NCBI RefSeq assembly: GCF_014205765.1
Contig: NZ_JACIIZ010000009.1
Location: 233,081-297,080 of the forward strand
DNA from: Nitrospirillum iridis
GTDB taxonomy: Bacteria > Pseudomonadota > Alphaproteobacteria > Azospirillales > Azospirillaceae
Length of the DNA stretch: 64,000 nucleotides
Direction of reading: 5' to 3'
In this document: one piece after another, positions 35,618-45,834 of the stretch
Layout: each line of letters opens with the position of its first letter
How positions within the stretch are numbered: position 1 is the first letter of the stretch
Notes under the pieces: model-generated
The model's input: only the letters and a program-made list of their open reading frames with translations
Told to the model about the DNA's origin: nothing
Databases searched by the model: none
Program-made: the position numbers and the translations under genes

Positions 35618-36208
35618 ATGCAGATTTTGAGTGCCCGGGCGAAGAAGCCGTCAATGCCCATCGGGGAGCAAATCCGCAAGCGTCGCAAGGACATGGGCCT
35701 GACGCTGCAGCAACTGGCCGATCGTTCCGGCCTGTCGGCCCCGTTCATCAGCCAGGCCGAACGCAACCTCAGCGTTCCGTCGCTGGTGTCCTTGCTGGCG
35801 CTGGCCGAGGCGCTGGAGGTTGACATCTCCTTCTTCATGCAGGTGCCCAACACCGGCACCATCGTCCATCGCGCGGCCAAGCCCAACGTCATCGAGGTCG
35901 ACAGCCCCGTCCAGTACATCGACCTGGCGTCGGACCTGGATGACCGCAAGCTGGACATCATCCTGATGCGGATTCCGCCGGGGCACGTCTTCCCCGTGGA
36001 CACCCGCAACGGGGAGCATTTCCGCTACGTGCTGTCCGGGGAACTGTACGCCACCGCCGGCAACACCCGCACCACGCTGAAGGCCGGCGACAGCATGCAT
36101 TTTGACGCCCGCATGAAGCACACGGTGGAAAATCGCACCGAGGAAGAGGCCGTGCTGCTGTACGTGGGCACGCCCAGCGTTTTCAAGAAAGCTGTGCGCG
36201 CGAAGTAG
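35618..36208 (+). CDS. XRE-family regulator with C-terminal cupin domain
   Basis: A 196-aa protein from ATG 35618 with GGAAGG upstream. Residues 15-70 form a helix-turn-helix (IGEQIRKRRKDMGLTLQQLA, then SGLSAPFISQAERN). Residues about 110-190 form a cupin barrel (RNGEHFRYVLSGELYATAGN). This architecture (PuuR/SutR-like) usually controls a neighbouring amino-acid or amine catabolic operon in response to the small molecule held by the cupin. The 5-oxoprolinase operon starts 180 bp downstream, so 5-oxoproline or a related lactam is a plausible effector, an inference. Confidence 0.88.
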   Translation: MQILSARAKKPSMPIGEQIRKRRKDMGLTLQQLADRSGLSAPFISQAERNLSVPSLVSLLALAEALEVDISFFMQVPNTGTIVHRAAKPNVIEVDSPVQYIDLASDLDDRKLDIILMRIPPGHVFPVDTRNGEHFRYVLSGELYATAGNTRTTLKAGDSMHFDARMKHTVENRTEEEAVLLYVGTPSVFKKAVRAK

Positions 36209-36388
36209 GAAATTCCGCTTCCAACGCGAACCGCAGAATATTCGAAACTGGCGGCGGGTTCTTTCGGTCATTTTCACCAACGATCCCGCCTTGGTCCCGC
36301 GCATGCCGGCAGGGTAGGGTAAGGCCCGTCAGCATCAGTGGGCCGCGGGCGGCAATGTCGCCCGCGGCGCTTCAAAGAAAGACGGGAC

Positions 36389-39300
36389 ATGGTGGCAGCG
36401 CGTCCGGAGGACGATGGATCCGGCTGGGAATTCTGGGTGGATCGCGGCGGCACCTTCACCGACGTGGTGGCCCGCCGGCCGGATGGCCGGTTGCTGACCG
36501 CCAAGCTGCTGTCCGAAAACCCGGAACACTATGCCGACGCCGCCGTGGCCGGCATCGGCCGGCTGCTGGCCGACAACGTCGATTTCCCCGCCGACATCGA
36601 TGCCGTGAAGATCGGCACCACCGTCGCCACCAACGCCCTGCTGGAGCGTAAGGGCGAACCGCTGGTGCTGGCCATCACCCGGGGCCATGCCGATGCGTTG
36701 CGTATTGGCTATCAGGCGCGCCCCCGCCTGTTCGACCGCCACATCCGCCTGGCCGATGCCCTCTACAGCCGCGTGGTGGAGGTGGTGGAGCGGGTGGACG
36801 CCGAAGGCGCCATCCTGACCCCGCTGGACGAGGACGCCACCCGCCGCGACCTGCGGGCGGCCTATGACGCCGGGTTCCGCGCCGTCGCCATCGTGCTGAT
36901 GCACGGCTACCGCTTCGACGCGCATGAGCTGCGGGTGGCGGCCATCGCCCGGGCCATCGGCTACACCCAGGTGTCGGTCAGCCATGAGACCGGCCGCCTG
37001 ATCAAGCTGGTGCGCCGGGGCGATACCACGGTGGTGGACGCCTATCTGTCGCCGGTGCTGCGCCGCTATGTCGGCCAGGTGTCCGGCGCGTTGCATGAGA
37101 ACAAGGGGGACGCCCGGCTGCTGTTCATGCAGTCCAACGGCGGGTTGGTCGATGCCCGGGTGTTCCAGGGCAAGGACGCCGTGCTGTCCGGCCCCGCCGG
37201 CGGCATCGTCGGCATGGTCAGCACGGCGGTGGAGGCCGGGTTCGACCGGGTCATCGGCTTCGATATGGGCGGCACCTCCACCGACGTCTCGCACTACGCC
37301 GGCACGTACGAGCGCACGTACGAGACCATGGTGGCCGGCGTGCGCCTGTGCGCGCCCATGATGAACATCCACACCGTGGCTGCCGGTGGCGGCAGCGTCT
37401 GCTCCTTCGATGGCGCCCGCTTCCGCGTCGGTCCGGACTCGGCCGGCGCCGTGCCCGGGCCTGCCTGCTATCGCCGGGGCGGGCCGCTAGCCGTCACCGA
37501 CTGCAACCTGATGCTGGGCAAGATCCAGCCGGCCTTCTTCCCCCATGTCTTCGGCGCCGGCGCCGACCAGCCGCTGGACCTGGGCGCTGTCGAGGCCCGC
37601 TTTGCCGCGCTGGCCGACCAGGTCAGGGCGGCGACGGGTGAGGTGCGCACGCCGCACCAGCTGGCGGAAGGCTTCATCACCATCGCGGTGGAGAAGATGG
37701 CCAAGGCCATCAAGGAAATCTCCGTCCAGCGCGGCTATGACGTGGCGCAATACACGTTGGCCTGCTTCGGTGGTGCCGGGGGGCAGCACGCCTGCCTGGT
37801 GGCCGATGCGCTGGGCATGAGGCGGGTGATGATCCACCCCCTCGCCGGCGTCCTGTCGGCCTATGGCATGGGCCTGGCCGACCTGCGCGTCATCCGCGAC
37901 CGCACGGTGGAACAGCCACTGTCGGCCAGCCTGGACTTGGCGGGTCCGGCCGAGACGCTGGCGCAAGAGGCGCGCGCCGCCCTGGCCGCGCAGGAGGTGC
38001 CGGTGGCGGGCGTGGCGGTGGAACTGACCGCCCGTTTGAAATACGCTGGCACCGACACCAGCCTGACCGTGCCCTTCGGTGATGCCTTGGCGCTGGCCGA
38101 GGCCTTCGCCGAGGCGCACCAGCGCCGCTTCGGCTTCACCGCGCCGGGCAAGACCGTGGTGGTCGAGGCCCTGGCCGCCGAGGCCATCGGGCGCCCGGCC
38201 CGGGGGGCGGCCCTCTCGGCGGGCATCGCCGGCGCCGCCGGCGCCCTCCCGCCCCTGGCGACCGTGCCCACCTATATGGCGGGCGCCGTGGCCGACACCC
38301 CGGTCTATGATCGCGCCCACCTGGCGCCGGGGCACGAGGTCGATGGCCCGGCCCTGATCCGCGAGGCCACGGCCACCACGGTGATCGAGCCCGGCTGGCG
38401 CGCCCGGGTGGACGGCCACGCCAACTTGGTCCTGGAACGGGTGGTGGCGCTGGCGCCCCGTACCGCCATCGGCACCACGGTGGATCCGGTGATGCTGGAG
38501 GTCTTCAACAACCTGTTCATGGCGGTGGCGGAGCAGATGGGCTACGCCCTGCAGAACACCGCCTACTCGGTCAACATCAAGGAGCGGCTGGATTTCTCCT
38601 GCGCCCTGTTCGACCGGAACGGCGGCCTGATCGCCAACGCCCCGCACATGCCCGTCCACCTGGGCTCCATGGGTGACAGCGTGCGCGCGATCGTGGAGGC
38701 GCGGGCGCGCGACGGCCGGGGCATGCGGCCCGGCGACGTCTACATGCTGAACGCGCCCTACAATGGCGGCACCCACCTGCCCGACGTCACCGTGGTCATG
38801 CCGGTGTTCGACACCGATGGCAGCCTGCTGGTCTTCGTCGCCGCGCGCGGCCACCAAGGTGACATCGGTGGCATCACCCCCGGTTCCATGCCGCCCAACA
38901 GCCGCACCGTTGAAGACGAGGGCGTCCTGATCGACAATTTCCTGCTGGTGGAAGGCGGGCGGTTCCGGGAGGCGGAGACCCGGGCCCTGCTGGCCGGCGG
39001 CCGTTACCCCGCCCGCAATCCCGACCAGAACATCGGCGACCTGCGCGCCCAGGTGGCCGCCTGCGCCAAGGGGGCGGACGAGATGGCGGCCATGGTGCGA
39101 CAGTTCGGCCGCGCCGTGGTCGAGGCCTACATGGCCCACATGCAGGACAACGCCGAGGAGGCGGTGCGGCGGGTCATCGACGTTTTGCGCGACGGCGCCT
39201 TCACCTATGAGATGGACAACGGCGCCGTCATCCAGGTGGCCGTCACCGTCGATCGCGCCGCCCGTCAGGCGGTGGTGGACTTCACCGGTACCAGCGCGCA

Positions 39301-40030
39301 ATTGGAAACCAACTTCAACGCGCCGCTGTCCGTCTGCCGCGCCGCCGTGCTCTATGTCTTCCGCACCCTGGTGGATGATGAGATCCCGATGAACGAGGGC
39401 TGCCTCAAGCCCATCGTGCTGAAGGTGCCGGCCGGTTGCCTGCTGAATCCGGCCTATCCGGCGGCGGTGGTGGCCGGCAATGTGGAAACCAGCCAGGTGG
39501 TGGTGGATGCCCTGTACGGCGCCCTGGGCGTCATGGCCGGCGCCCAGGGCACCATGAACAACTTCACCTTCGGCGATGATGCCCGCCAGTATTACGAGAC
39601 CATTTGCGGCGGGTCCGGTGCCGGACCCGATTTCGACGGCACCAGTGCGGTGCAGACCCACATGACCAACAGCCGCCTCACTGATCCCGAGGTGATGGAG
39701 GTGCGCTATCCCGTGCTGGTGGAACGCTTCGCCATCCGCCGGGGCTCCGGCGGGGCGGGGCGCCACCGGGGCGGGGACGGGGTGGAGCGCCTGATCCGCT
39801 TCCGCGCCCCCATGACCGCCGCCATCCTCTCCAACCGCCGCCGCGTGCCGCCATTCGGCCTCGCCGGTGGTGACCCCGGGGCGCAGGGCGTGACGGAGGT
39901 GCACCGCGCCGACGGCGGCGTCCAGGTGCTGGCCGCCACCGATACGGTGGAGATGAACCCGGGCGACGCCATCCTGGTGAAGACACCGGGTGGCGGGGGC
40001 TTCGGCCCGGTGGGCGAGGGCGGCGCCTGA
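36389..40030 (+). CDS. 5-oxoprolinase/hydantoinase, fused A and B subunits
   Basis: A 1213-aa protein from ATG 36389 ([13 protein letters not shown]). Residues 10-690 are the HyuA/OplA half with the phosphate motif [17 protein letters not shown] and [12 protein letters not shown]. Residues about 700-1213 are the HyuB/OplB half, with [30 protein letters not shown] and [13 protein letters not shown]. Fused forms of this size are ATP-dependent 5-oxoprolinases (L-5-oxoproline to L-glutamate) or hydantoinases. The two following genes belong to families annotated as a 5-oxoproline transporter, which favours the first. The stop overlaps the next start by one base. Confidence 0.9.
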   Translation: MVAARPEDDGSGWEFWVDRGGTFTDVVARRPDGRLLTAKLLSENPEHYADAAVAGIGRLLADNVDFPADIDAVKIGTTVATNALLERKGEPLVLAITRGHADALRIGYQARPRLFDRHIRLADALYSRVVEVVERVDAEGAILTPLDEDATRRDLRAAYDAGFRAVAIVLMHGYRFDAHELRVAAIARAIGYTQVSVSHETGRLIKLVRRGDTTVVDAYLSPVLRRYVGQVSGALHENKGDARLLFMQSNGGLVDARVFQGKDAVLSGPAGGIVGMVSTAVEAGFDRVIGFDMGGTSTDVSHYAGTYERTYETMVAGVRLCAPMMNIHTVAAGGGSVCSFDGARFRVGPDSAGAVPGPACYRRGGPLAVTDCNLMLGKIQPAFFPHVFGAGADQPLDLGAVEARFAALADQVRAATGEVRTPHQLAEGFITIAVEKMAKAIKEISVQRGYDVAQYTLACFGGAGGQHACLVADALGMRRVMIHPLAGVLSAYGMGLADLRVIRDRTVEQPLSASLDLAGPAETLAQEARAALAAQEVPVAGVAVELTARLKYAGTDTSLTVPFGDALALAEAFAEAHQRRFGFTAPGKTVVVEALAAEAIGRPARGAALSAGIAGAAGALPPLATVPTYMAGAVADTPVYDRAHLAPGHEVDGPALIREATATTVIEPGWRARVDGHANLVLERVVALAPRTAIGTTVDPVMLEVFNNLFMAVAEQMGYALQNTAYSVNIKERLDFSCALFDRNGGLIANAPHMPVHLGSMGDSVRAIVEARARDGRGMRPGDVYMLNAPYNGGTHLPDVTVVMPVFDTDGSLLVFVAARGHQGDIGGITPGSMPPNSRTVEDEGVLIDNFLLVEGGRFREAETRALLAGGRYPARNPDQNIGDLRAQVAACAKGADEMAAMVRQFGRAVVEAYMAHMQDNAEEAVRRVIDVLRDGAFTYEMDNGAVIQVAVTVDRAARQAVVDFTGTSAQLETNFNAPLSVCRAAVLYVFRTLVDDEIPMNEGCLKPIVLKVPAGCLLNPAYPAAVVAGNVETSQVVVDALYGALGVMAGAQGTMNNFTFGDDARQYYETICGGSGAGPDFDGTSAVQTHMTNSRLTDPEVMEVRYPVLVERFAIRRGSGGAGRHRGGDGVERLIRFRAPMTAAILSNRRRVPPFGLAGGDPGAQGVTEVHRADGGVQVLAATDTVEMNPGDAILVKTPGGGGFGPVGEGGA

Positions 40031-40707
40031 TGCTCAGCCTGGTCGGCATCGCCATTGTCGCCGCCGGTTTCGCCGCCCGCCTGAACCCGCTCTTGGTCGC
40101 GGTGGCGGCGGCCTTCGGCACTGGTCTGGCGGCCGGCATGGGCGTCCTTGAAATCGTGTCGGCCTTCGGCCGGCTGTTCAACGGCAACCGCTATATCTGC
40201 CTGGTCTATCTTTTCCTGCCCCTGATCGGCTTGCTGGAACGGCTGGGCATCCAGGTGCAGGCCCAGCGCCTGATCGGCGGGCTGAAAGCCGCCACGGTGG
40301 GCCGCACCTACCTGGTGTTCTTCGTCCTGCGCCAGGTATTGGCCGCCCTGGGCGCCAAGGATCTCAGCGGCCATGCCCAGATGGTGCGCCCCGTCCTGGC
40401 CCCGATGGGCGAGGCCGTGGCGGCGGAGACGCTGGGCCGTCCCCTGGCGCCTGAGGAACGGACCTTGGTCCGCGCCCACGCGGCGGCGGCTGAGAACATC
40501 GCCCTGTTCTTCAGCGAGGATATCTTCGTCGCCATCGGCTCCGTCATCCTGATCAAGGGCTATCTGGCGGCCAACGGCATCGAGGTCAGCCCGCTGGACG
40601 TGTCGGTCTGGGCCATCCCCACCGCCCTGGTCGCCGTCGTCGTCCATGGCGCCCGCCTGCTGTTGCTGGACCGCCGCCTGATGGCCGCCAAGGGGGGACG
40701 GTCATGA
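40030..40707 (+). CDS. DUF969-family putative 5-oxoproline transporter subunit
   Basis: A 225-aa membrane protein with about 5-6 hydrophobic helices, recognisable as DUF969 by NRYICLVYLFLPLIGLLERLGI and ALGAKDLSGHAQMVRPVLAP. DUF969 and DUF979 proteins always travel as a pair, which public annotation treats as a two-subunit 5-oxoproline transporter beside oxoprolinase genes. It starts at the TGATG junction with the oxoprolinase gene and overlaps the DUF979 gene by four bases. Confidence 0.88.
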   Translation: MLSLVGIAIVAAGFAARLNPLLVAVAAAFGTGLAAGMGVLEIVSAFGRLFNGNRYICLVYLFLPLIGLLERLGIQVQAQRLIGGLKAATVGRTYLVFFVLRQVLAALGAKDLSGHAQMVRPVLAPMGEAVAAETLGRPLAPEERTLVRAHAAAAENIALFFSEDIFVAIGSVILIKGYLAANGIEVSPLDVSVWAIPTALVAVVVHGARLLLLDRRLMAAKGGRS

Positions 40708-41660
40708 TCGGCATCACCCTGGCCTACGACCTGGCCGGCCTGATGTTCGCCGCCGCCGCCTGGCGCGCGGCGCGGGATGCTGGCAACCCCCGGCGCCTGG
40801 GTGCTGGCCTGTTCTGGGCCCTGCTGGCGCTCAGCTTCCTGGCCGGCGACCATCTGGGGGACCTGGGCAACGGCGTTCTGGTGCTGGCGCTGGCGGCCCT
40901 GGGCGGCTTCGGGCTGATGGGCCGGGGGACGGAGGCGGAGGCGCCGCGGGCGGAGCGTGAAGCCCAGGCCCGGCGCTGGGGCTACTGGCTGTTCCCGCTG
41001 CTGTTCCTGCCGCCGGTGGTGGCGCTTGCCGGTACCCTCTGGGGACCGGATCTCACCTGGGGTGGCCGGCCGCTGGTGGATCCCCGGCAGGGCACGCTGA
41101 TCTGGCTGTCCCTCGGCATCGTCGCCGTGCTGGTGGTGGCCATCATCCTCACCCGCCAGCGTGCGGCCGCGCCCCTGCGCGACGCCCGGCGCCTGTTGGA
41201 GCTGGTGGGGTGGGCCGTCATTCTGCCCCAGGTGCTGGCGGCGTTGGGTGGGCTCTTCGCCCTGGCCAAGGTGGGTGACGCCGTGGCCGTGCTGGTGGGC
41301 CAATACCTGACCCTGGACCACCGCTTCCCCCTGGTCTGCGCCTATACCGGGGGCATGGCCCTGCTGACCGCCCTGATGGGCAACGCGTTTGCGGCCTTCC
41401 CGGTCATGACCTCGGGCATCGCCCTGCCGCTGCTGGTGGGGCGCTTCGGCGGCGACCCGGCCGTCATCTCCGCCATCGGCATGCTGTCGGGCTTCTGCGG
41501 CACGCTGATGACACCCATGGCCGCCAACTTCAACATTGTGCCGGCGGCCCTGCTGGAACTGCCCGACCGCAACGCCGTCATCCGGGTGCAGGTGCCGACC
41601 GCCCTGCTGGTCCTGGCGGCCAACACCCTGCTGATCCAAGTCCTGGGGTTTCCCAAATGA
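40704..41660 (+). CDS. DUF979-family putative 5-oxoproline transporter subunit
   Basis: A 318-aa polytopic membrane protein, the partner of DUF969. Recognisable segments are DHRFPLVCAYTGGMALLTALMGNAFAAFPVMT and GMLSGFCGTLMTPMAANFNIVPAALLELPD (given in shorter pieces in the family). Starting at an ATGA overlap with DUF969 and ending at another with the DUF2891 gene, it sits in the centre of a strictly coupled operon. The transported substrate is inferred from the oxoprolinase neighbour. Confidence 0.85.
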   Translation: MIGITLAYDLAGLMFAAAAWRAARDAGNPRRLGAGLFWALLALSFLAGDHLGDLGNGVLVLALAALGGFGLMGRGTEAEAPRAEREAQARRWGYWLFPLLFLPPVVALAGTLWGPDLTWGGRPLVDPRQGTLIWLSLGIVAVLVVAIILTRQRAAAPLRDARRLLELVGWAVILPQVLAALGGLFALAKVGDAVAVLVGQYLTLDHRFPLVCAYTGGMALLTALMGNAFAAFPVMTSGIALPLLVGRFGGDPAVISAIGMLSGFCGTLMTPMAANFNIVPAALLELPDRNAVIRVQVPTALLVLAANTLLIQVLGFPK

Positions 41661-42697
41661 CCGAGTCCCTTCACGCCGGAATCTTCCCCGGCCTTGACGA
41701 GTCCCATGCCGTCCGCTTCGCCGAGATCGCCCTGGGCCACGTCACCCGCGAATATCCCAACGTCATCACCCACACCCTGAATGGGCCGGCGGACGCGCGG
41801 ACGCCACGGGACATGCACCCCATCTTCTTCGGCAGCCTGGACTGGCATTCCTGCGTGCACGGCCATTGGCTGCTGGCCCGCATCCTGCGGCTTTACCCGG
41901 ACAGCGCGGTGGCGGGCCGCATCCGGGCCTTGTTCGCCGACAGCTACACGCCGGAAAAGGTCGCTGGCGAGCTGGCCTATTTCCAGCGGCCCAACACCGG
42001 CACGTTCGAGCGGCCCTATGGCTGGGCCTGGTATCTGCTGTTGGCCGCTGAACTGCGCCGCACCGGCATGGGGGCGGTGGGTGTGGCCTGGGCCGCCGCG
42101 CTGGCGCCCCTGACGGCGGAGATCGTGGGGCGGCTTAAGGACTATTTGCCCAAGGCCACCTACCCCGTGCGCACCGGCCTGCATATCAACACCGCCTTCG
42201 CCCTGACCCTGGCCATGGCCTATGCCCGACGCCGGGGGGATGAGGGCCTGGCGGATCTGATCACCCATACCGCCCGCGCCTGGCATGGTGACGATGCCGA
42301 TGCCCAGGTGTGGGAACCGTCGGGCACCGACTTCCTGTCCCCGGTGCTGACCTCCGCCGCCTGCATGGCCGCCGTTTTGCCCCGGGACGAGTTCCGTGCC
42401 TGGTTCGCCCGCCTGCTGCCCGGCGTGGCGGCCGGAATGCCCGAGACGCTGTTCATCCCCGCCACGGTCAGCGATCGCAGCGACGGCACCATCGCCCACC
42501 TGGACGGCCTGAACCTCAGCCGCGCCTGGTGCTGGCGCGCCATCGCCGCCCAGCTGGATCCGGACGATCCGGCCACCGCGCAGGCGCTGGCTGCGGCTGA
42601 AACGCATCTGGCCGACGCCTTGCCGCACCTGGGCGGGGACTATATGGGCGAACATTGGCTGGCCAGCTTCGCGGTGCTGGCGGTGGACGGGGTGTGA
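41657..42697 (+). CDS. DUF2891-family protein of unknown function
   Basis: A 346-aa soluble protein. The family signature is visible as DMHPIFFGSLDWHSCVHGHW near residue 55, and a later EPSGTDFLSPVLTSAACMAA segment contains conserved acidic and aromatic residues. The helix-rich pattern suggests an alpha/alpha toroid, as in glycosidases or lyases, but I know of no established reaction. It is translationally coupled to the transporter genes (ATGA), so it probably acts on the same small molecule or a precursor such as a pyroglutamyl compound. No signal peptide is seen. Confidence 0.8.
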   Translation: MTESLHAGIFPGLDESHAVRFAEIALGHVTREYPNVITHTLNGPADARTPRDMHPIFFGSLDWHSCVHGHWLLARILRLYPDSAVAGRIRALFADSYTPEKVAGELAYFQRPNTGTFERPYGWAWYLLLAAELRRTGMGAVGVAWAAALAPLTAEIVGRLKDYLPKATYPVRTGLHINTAFALTLAMAYARRRGDEGLADLITHTARAWHGDDADAQVWEPSGTDFLSPVLTSAACMAAVLPRDEFRAWFARLLPGVAAGMPETLFIPATVSDRSDGTIAHLDGLNLSRAWCWRAIAAQLDPDDPATAQALAAAETHLADALPHLGGDYMGEHWLASFAVLAVDGV

Positions 42698-42708
42698 GGG
42701 GGCGGACC

Positions 42709-43602
42709 ATGGCGGACAGGATCATTTTGCTGGACGGCGGCATGGGCCGCGAATTGCAGCGCATGGGGGCGCCCTTCCGCCAGCCGGAATGGTCGGCCCT
42801 GGCGCTGATCGAGGCGCCGGATTATGTGGGCCGCGCCCACGCCGCCTTCCTGGAGGCGGGCGCCGACATCGTCACCACCAACAGCTACGCCCTGGTGCCC
42901 TTCCACATTGGGGAGGCGCGTTTCGCCCGTGAGGCGCGGGACTTGGCGTCCCTCGCCGGCCGGCTGGCGAGGCAGGCGGCCGATGCGAAGGCCGGCGCCC
43001 GCGTCGCGGGTTCCCTGCCACCGCTGTTCGGATCCTATCAGGCGCGCCTGTTCGACGCGGCGCGGGCCCAGGATCTGTTGGCGCCGCTGGTGCAGGGTCT
43101 CGGTCCCCATGTCGACCTGTGGCTGGCGGAGACGCAAAGCGCCGTGGCCGAGGTGCGCGCCGTGCGCGCGGCCCTGGGCGCCGACGCCCGGCCGCTGTGG
43201 CTGTCCTTCACCCTGGAGGATGAGGCCGCCGACGCCACGACCGCCCCGCGACTGCGCGGGGGGGAGGCCGTGGCGGCGGCCACGACGGCGGCGCTGGAGC
43301 TGGGGGCGGCCGGCCTGCTGTTCAACTGCAGCCAGCCCGAGGTCATGGGGCCAGCGCTGGCCGCGGCCCAGGGGGCGGCCGGCGTGGCGCCCCTGCCGCT
43401 GGGCGTCTACGCCAACGCCTTCCCGCCGCAGCCCAAGAATGCGGCGGCCAACGATGGCCTGGACGAGTTGCGGGCCGATCTGACGCCCGCCACCTATCTG
43501 GATTGGGCGCGACGCTGGGTGGACGCGGGCGCCACCATCGTCGGCGGGTGCTGCGGCATCGGCCCCGATCATATCCGCGCCCTGGCTGGCGCCCTGCGGT
43601 GA
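42709..43602 (+). CDS. Homocysteine S-methyltransferase family protein
   Basis: A 297-aa protein from ATG 42709, after GAGGGGGCGG. The zinc-binding cysteines of the Pfam S-methyl_trans family are visible: GLLFNCSQPE near residue 205 and VGGCCGIGPDHI near 281. The N-terminus is ILLDGGMGRELQRMG. Such enzymes move a methyl group from S-methylmethionine, betaine or another donor to homocysteine. Here it follows the oxoproline transporter genes by 11 bp and leads into a drug/metabolite exporter, linking this operon to sulfur amino acids in an undefined way. Confidence 0.87.
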   Translation: MADRIILLDGGMGRELQRMGAPFRQPEWSALALIEAPDYVGRAHAAFLEAGADIVTTNSYALVPFHIGEARFAREARDLASLAGRLARQAADAKAGARVAGSLPPLFGSYQARLFDAARAQDLLAPLVQGLGPHVDLWLAETQSAVAEVRAVRAALGADARPLWLSFTLEDEAADATTAPRLRGGEAVAAATTAALELGAAGLLFNCSQPEVMGPALAAAQGAAGVAPLPLGVYANAFPPQPKNAAANDGLDELRADLTPATYLDWARRWVDAGATIVGGCCGIGPDHIRALAGALR

Positions 43603-43607
43603 GCGGG

Positions 43608-44516
43608 ATGGCCGGCCCAGCCGGGCGCCGCCTGGTGGGCGGCACGGCGCCATGGGCCTTCATCCTCATCTGGTCCACGGGCTTCCTGGTGGCGCGGGCG
43701 GTGGTGCCCTACGCCGATGTGCAGCTGTTCCTGGTGGCGCGCTTTGCCTTGACGGCGGCGGTCTTCACCGGTGCCGCGCTGTCCATGGGGGTCGCCTGGC
43801 CCCGGGGCCGGCGGGTGGGGTTGCACCTGCTCGCCGGCGCCTTGATGCAGGGCGTCTATCTGGGCTTTTCCTACTGGGCCATCGCCCAGGGACTGGCGGC
43901 CGGCATCATGGCGCTGCTGGGCGCCTTGCAGCCTCTGTTCACCGCCCTGATCACCACCTGCGTGTTCGGTCAGCGGCAAAGCGCCCGTGCCTGGGCGGGC
44001 CTGGGCATCGGCTTCGCTGGTGTGGCCTGCGTGCTGGCGCCCAAGCTCGCCCTGCACGCGACCGACCCTGGGGCTGGCCCCGGGGCCGGCGGCCTTCCCC
44101 CGCTGGGGGCGGTCCTGGCCCTGTTCAGCGTGCTGGGCGTCACTGTCGGTACCCTGCTGCAGAAATCGTCCCTGGCGGGCGACGATCTGCGCCCGGCCGG
44201 CGTGTTGCAGAACCTGGGCGCCACCGCCGTGGTGGTCGTCCTGTTCCTGGCCGTCGGCACGCCGCATTGGGATCCGCACCCGGTGCTGTGGACGGCGCTG
44301 GCCTGGTCCGCCCTGGGGCCGTCGGTCATTGGTGTGTCGCTGCTGGTATGGATGGTGCGCCATGGCGGGGCGACCAAGGCCACGGCGCTGATCCTGCTGG
44401 TCCCGCCCCTGGCGGCGGTGGAGGCCTTCGCCATGTTCGGGGAGACGCTGACGCCGCTGCAACTGGCGGGCTTCGCCTTGGCGCTGGGCGGCGTCAGCCT
44501 GACGCGGCGGGGGTGA
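43608..44516 (+). CDS. EamA/DMT-superfamily transporter
   Basis: A 302-aa inner-membrane protein with about ten hydrophobic helices arranged as two EamA repeats; WAFILIWSTGFLVARAVVPY opens the first and LALFSVLGVTVGTLLQKSSL the second. I use ATG 43608, five bases after the upstream stop, rather than the frame opening at 43503 inside the methyltransferase gene. DMT proteins export amino acids or metabolites. As last gene of the operon it may export an excess product, unproven. Confidence 0.87.
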   Translation: MAGPAGRRLVGGTAPWAFILIWSTGFLVARAVVPYADVQLFLVARFALTAAVFTGAALSMGVAWPRGRRVGLHLLAGALMQGVYLGFSYWAIAQGLAAGIMALLGALQPLFTALITTCVFGQRQSARAWAGLGIGFAGVACVLAPKLALHATDPGAGPGAGGLPPLGAVLALFSVLGVTVGTLLQKSSLAGDDLRPAGVLQNLGATAVVVVLFLAVGTPHWDPHPVLWTALAWSALGPSVIGVSLLVWMVRHGGATKATALILLVPPLAAVEAFAMFGETLTPLQLAGFALALGGVSLTRRG

Positions 44517-44531
44517 CCGGGCGGGCGCCGG

Positions 44532-45458
44532 TCAGGGCCTTAGCCCCTGCAGCCAGTTGATCACCGCCGCTTCCAGCGCGATGCGGTGATCGGACCAGCC
44601 GTGGTCGGTGGCGGCGTGGCCGGTTGTGATCTTGGCGCCGCCGTGGGCGCGGATGCCGGCCACCAGGGCGTCGGTGTGGCTGGCCAGACCATCGTCGGAG
44701 GTCAGGGCCAGCAGGGGCGTGGCCGTCAGGCTGGGGGCCAGCGGCCCGGTGGCGAAGGCGTCGGCATGGGTCTCCAGGTCCTTGGCCATGCTTTCGGCGG
44801 TGACACCGGCCAGGGCCTCGCGGTTGTCATCCGTCAGGGCCACCAGCTTGTCATGCGGCAGGTGGGCGACGACACCCATGTCGCCCATGGAAACCAGGAT
44901 CAGGCCGGCCAGCTTGCCGTCCTTGGCCGCGGCCTGGGTGGCGGCCCAGGCGCCCATGCTGTGCCCGGCGATGACCAGGTGCTGGGTGTCGATGCCCAGG
45001 TCCTGCGCGTGGGCGGGGTCGCGCAAATAGGCCAGGGCGGCGATCGCGTCCTCCGGATTGTTGGCGAAGCGGAAGCTGCCCGGGCTGCCCCAGGAACCCC
45101 GGTAGTTCATGGTCACCACGTTCCAGCCGGCGCGGCGCACCGCCTGGGCCAGATCCAGGTTCTTCTCGTTGCCGGGCAGGCCGTGCAGCAGCAGCAGGGT
45201 GGGGTGGGGGCCGGCGCCCGCCGCCAGATAGGCCACGCCGTTGATCTCCACCGGGTGGCCGCTGCGGGCGCCCGTGGGAATATGCAGCACCGCCATGCGG
45301 GCGGGATGCTGGGGGTCGGGGGCGGGGTCGGCGCCGATGGCCGCCGGGATGGTCTGCGTCGTCAGATCCACCGTGCCGGCGGGCGCTTTCGCCCAAGCGG
45401 GCGGGCACAGGGCGATGGCCGCCGCCAGGGCGGCGATGGCGAAGGGATGCCGACGCAT
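44532..45458 (-). CDS. Exported alpha/beta hydrolase (dienelactone hydrolase/acyl-peptidase-like)
   Basis: A 308-aa protein from ATG 45458 (MRRHPFAIAALAAAIALCPP), with a signal peptide ending at AWAKA. The catalytic serine is in VIAGHSMGAWAA near residue 160, an oxyanion HGLPGNEKN segment precedes it, and the acid and histidine are in ALTSDDGLASH and AATDHGWSDH. This is an esterase, lactonase or peptidase; the substrate is unknown. It is convergent with the DMT exporter, with only 15 bp between them. Confidence 0.85.
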   Translation of the reverse strand: MRRHPFAIAALAAAIALCPPAWAKAPAGTVDLTTQTIPAAIGADPAPDPQHPARMAVLHIPTGARSGHPVEINGVAYLAAGAGPHPTLLLLHGLPGNEKNLDLAQAVRRAGWNVVTMNYRGSWGSPGSFRFANNPEDAIAALAYLRDPAHAQDLGIDTQHLVIAGHSMGAWAATQAAAKDGKLAGLILVSMGDMGVVAHLPHDKLVALTDDNREALAGVTAESMAKDLETHADAFATGPLAPSLTATPLLALTSDDGLASHTDALVAGIRAHGGAKITTGHAATDHGWSDHRIALEAAVINWLQGLRP

Positions 45459-45548
45459 GGTTGTTGAAGTCCCCCGATGTTTCCTCCGCATATCCTGGCG
45501 TATCGCGGGGCGGCGGGGAATCAGGAACTTCGGTTCCGAATCGCGGAC

Positions 45549-45582
45549 AAAAAAGAAGCCGGGGCGACGCGCGCCCCGGCTT
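45549..45582 (-). terminator. Intrinsic terminator on the - strand, upstream of the hydrolase
   Basis: An 11-bp perfect stem (45556-45566 with 45572-45582; AGCCGGGGCG core) and a 5-nt loop is followed, on the - strand, by TCTTTTTT. It is a textbook intrinsic terminator but lies upstream of the hydrolase gene, with no annotated - strand gene before it, so it must end a short unannotated transcript or act as an attenuator for the hydrolase. Confidence 0.8.
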
Positions 45583-45828
45583 GGGGAGATAAGACCCTGG
45601 GAACGGGAGGGTTCTCACAGGGCCATCGGGTAACCCCTGCCGGACCATGAGCGGGCCTCTGCAGGACTTGCCAGATGCGATGTGCCGGCAGGGCCGGCGA
45701 AACTCGGGCGATGGTGAAAACCGGAGGTGGACCGGCGCTGGCCGGACCGGCGAACCCCGGAGGGATCGCGGCATCTTCGGGGGTTCCGTCCCATCGTGGT
45801 CGATCGATCCCGTAGGACCGTTCGCTTG
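45549..45828 (-). ncRNA. Candidate small RNA or leader transcript, about 280 nt
   Basis: A strong promoter at 45835-45863 and an intrinsic terminator at 45549-45582, both on the - strand, bracket about 280 nt with no convincing reading frame. The only notable open frame begins upstream of the predicted start site and has no ribosome site. I could not match it to tmRNA, 4.5S, RNase P or 6S RNA features. It may also be the leader of the hydrolase gene 90 bp further on if the terminator is conditional. Confidence 0.5.
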
Positions 45829-45834
45829 GGATAA

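Noticed and set aside
45549-45828. Identification as tmRNA, 4.5S, RNase P or 6S RNA
   Set aside because: No tRNA-like CCA end with GGTTC loop, no GGAAG SRP tetraloop region, no RNase P conserved boxes, and the 5' and 3' ends do not pair as in 6S RNA.
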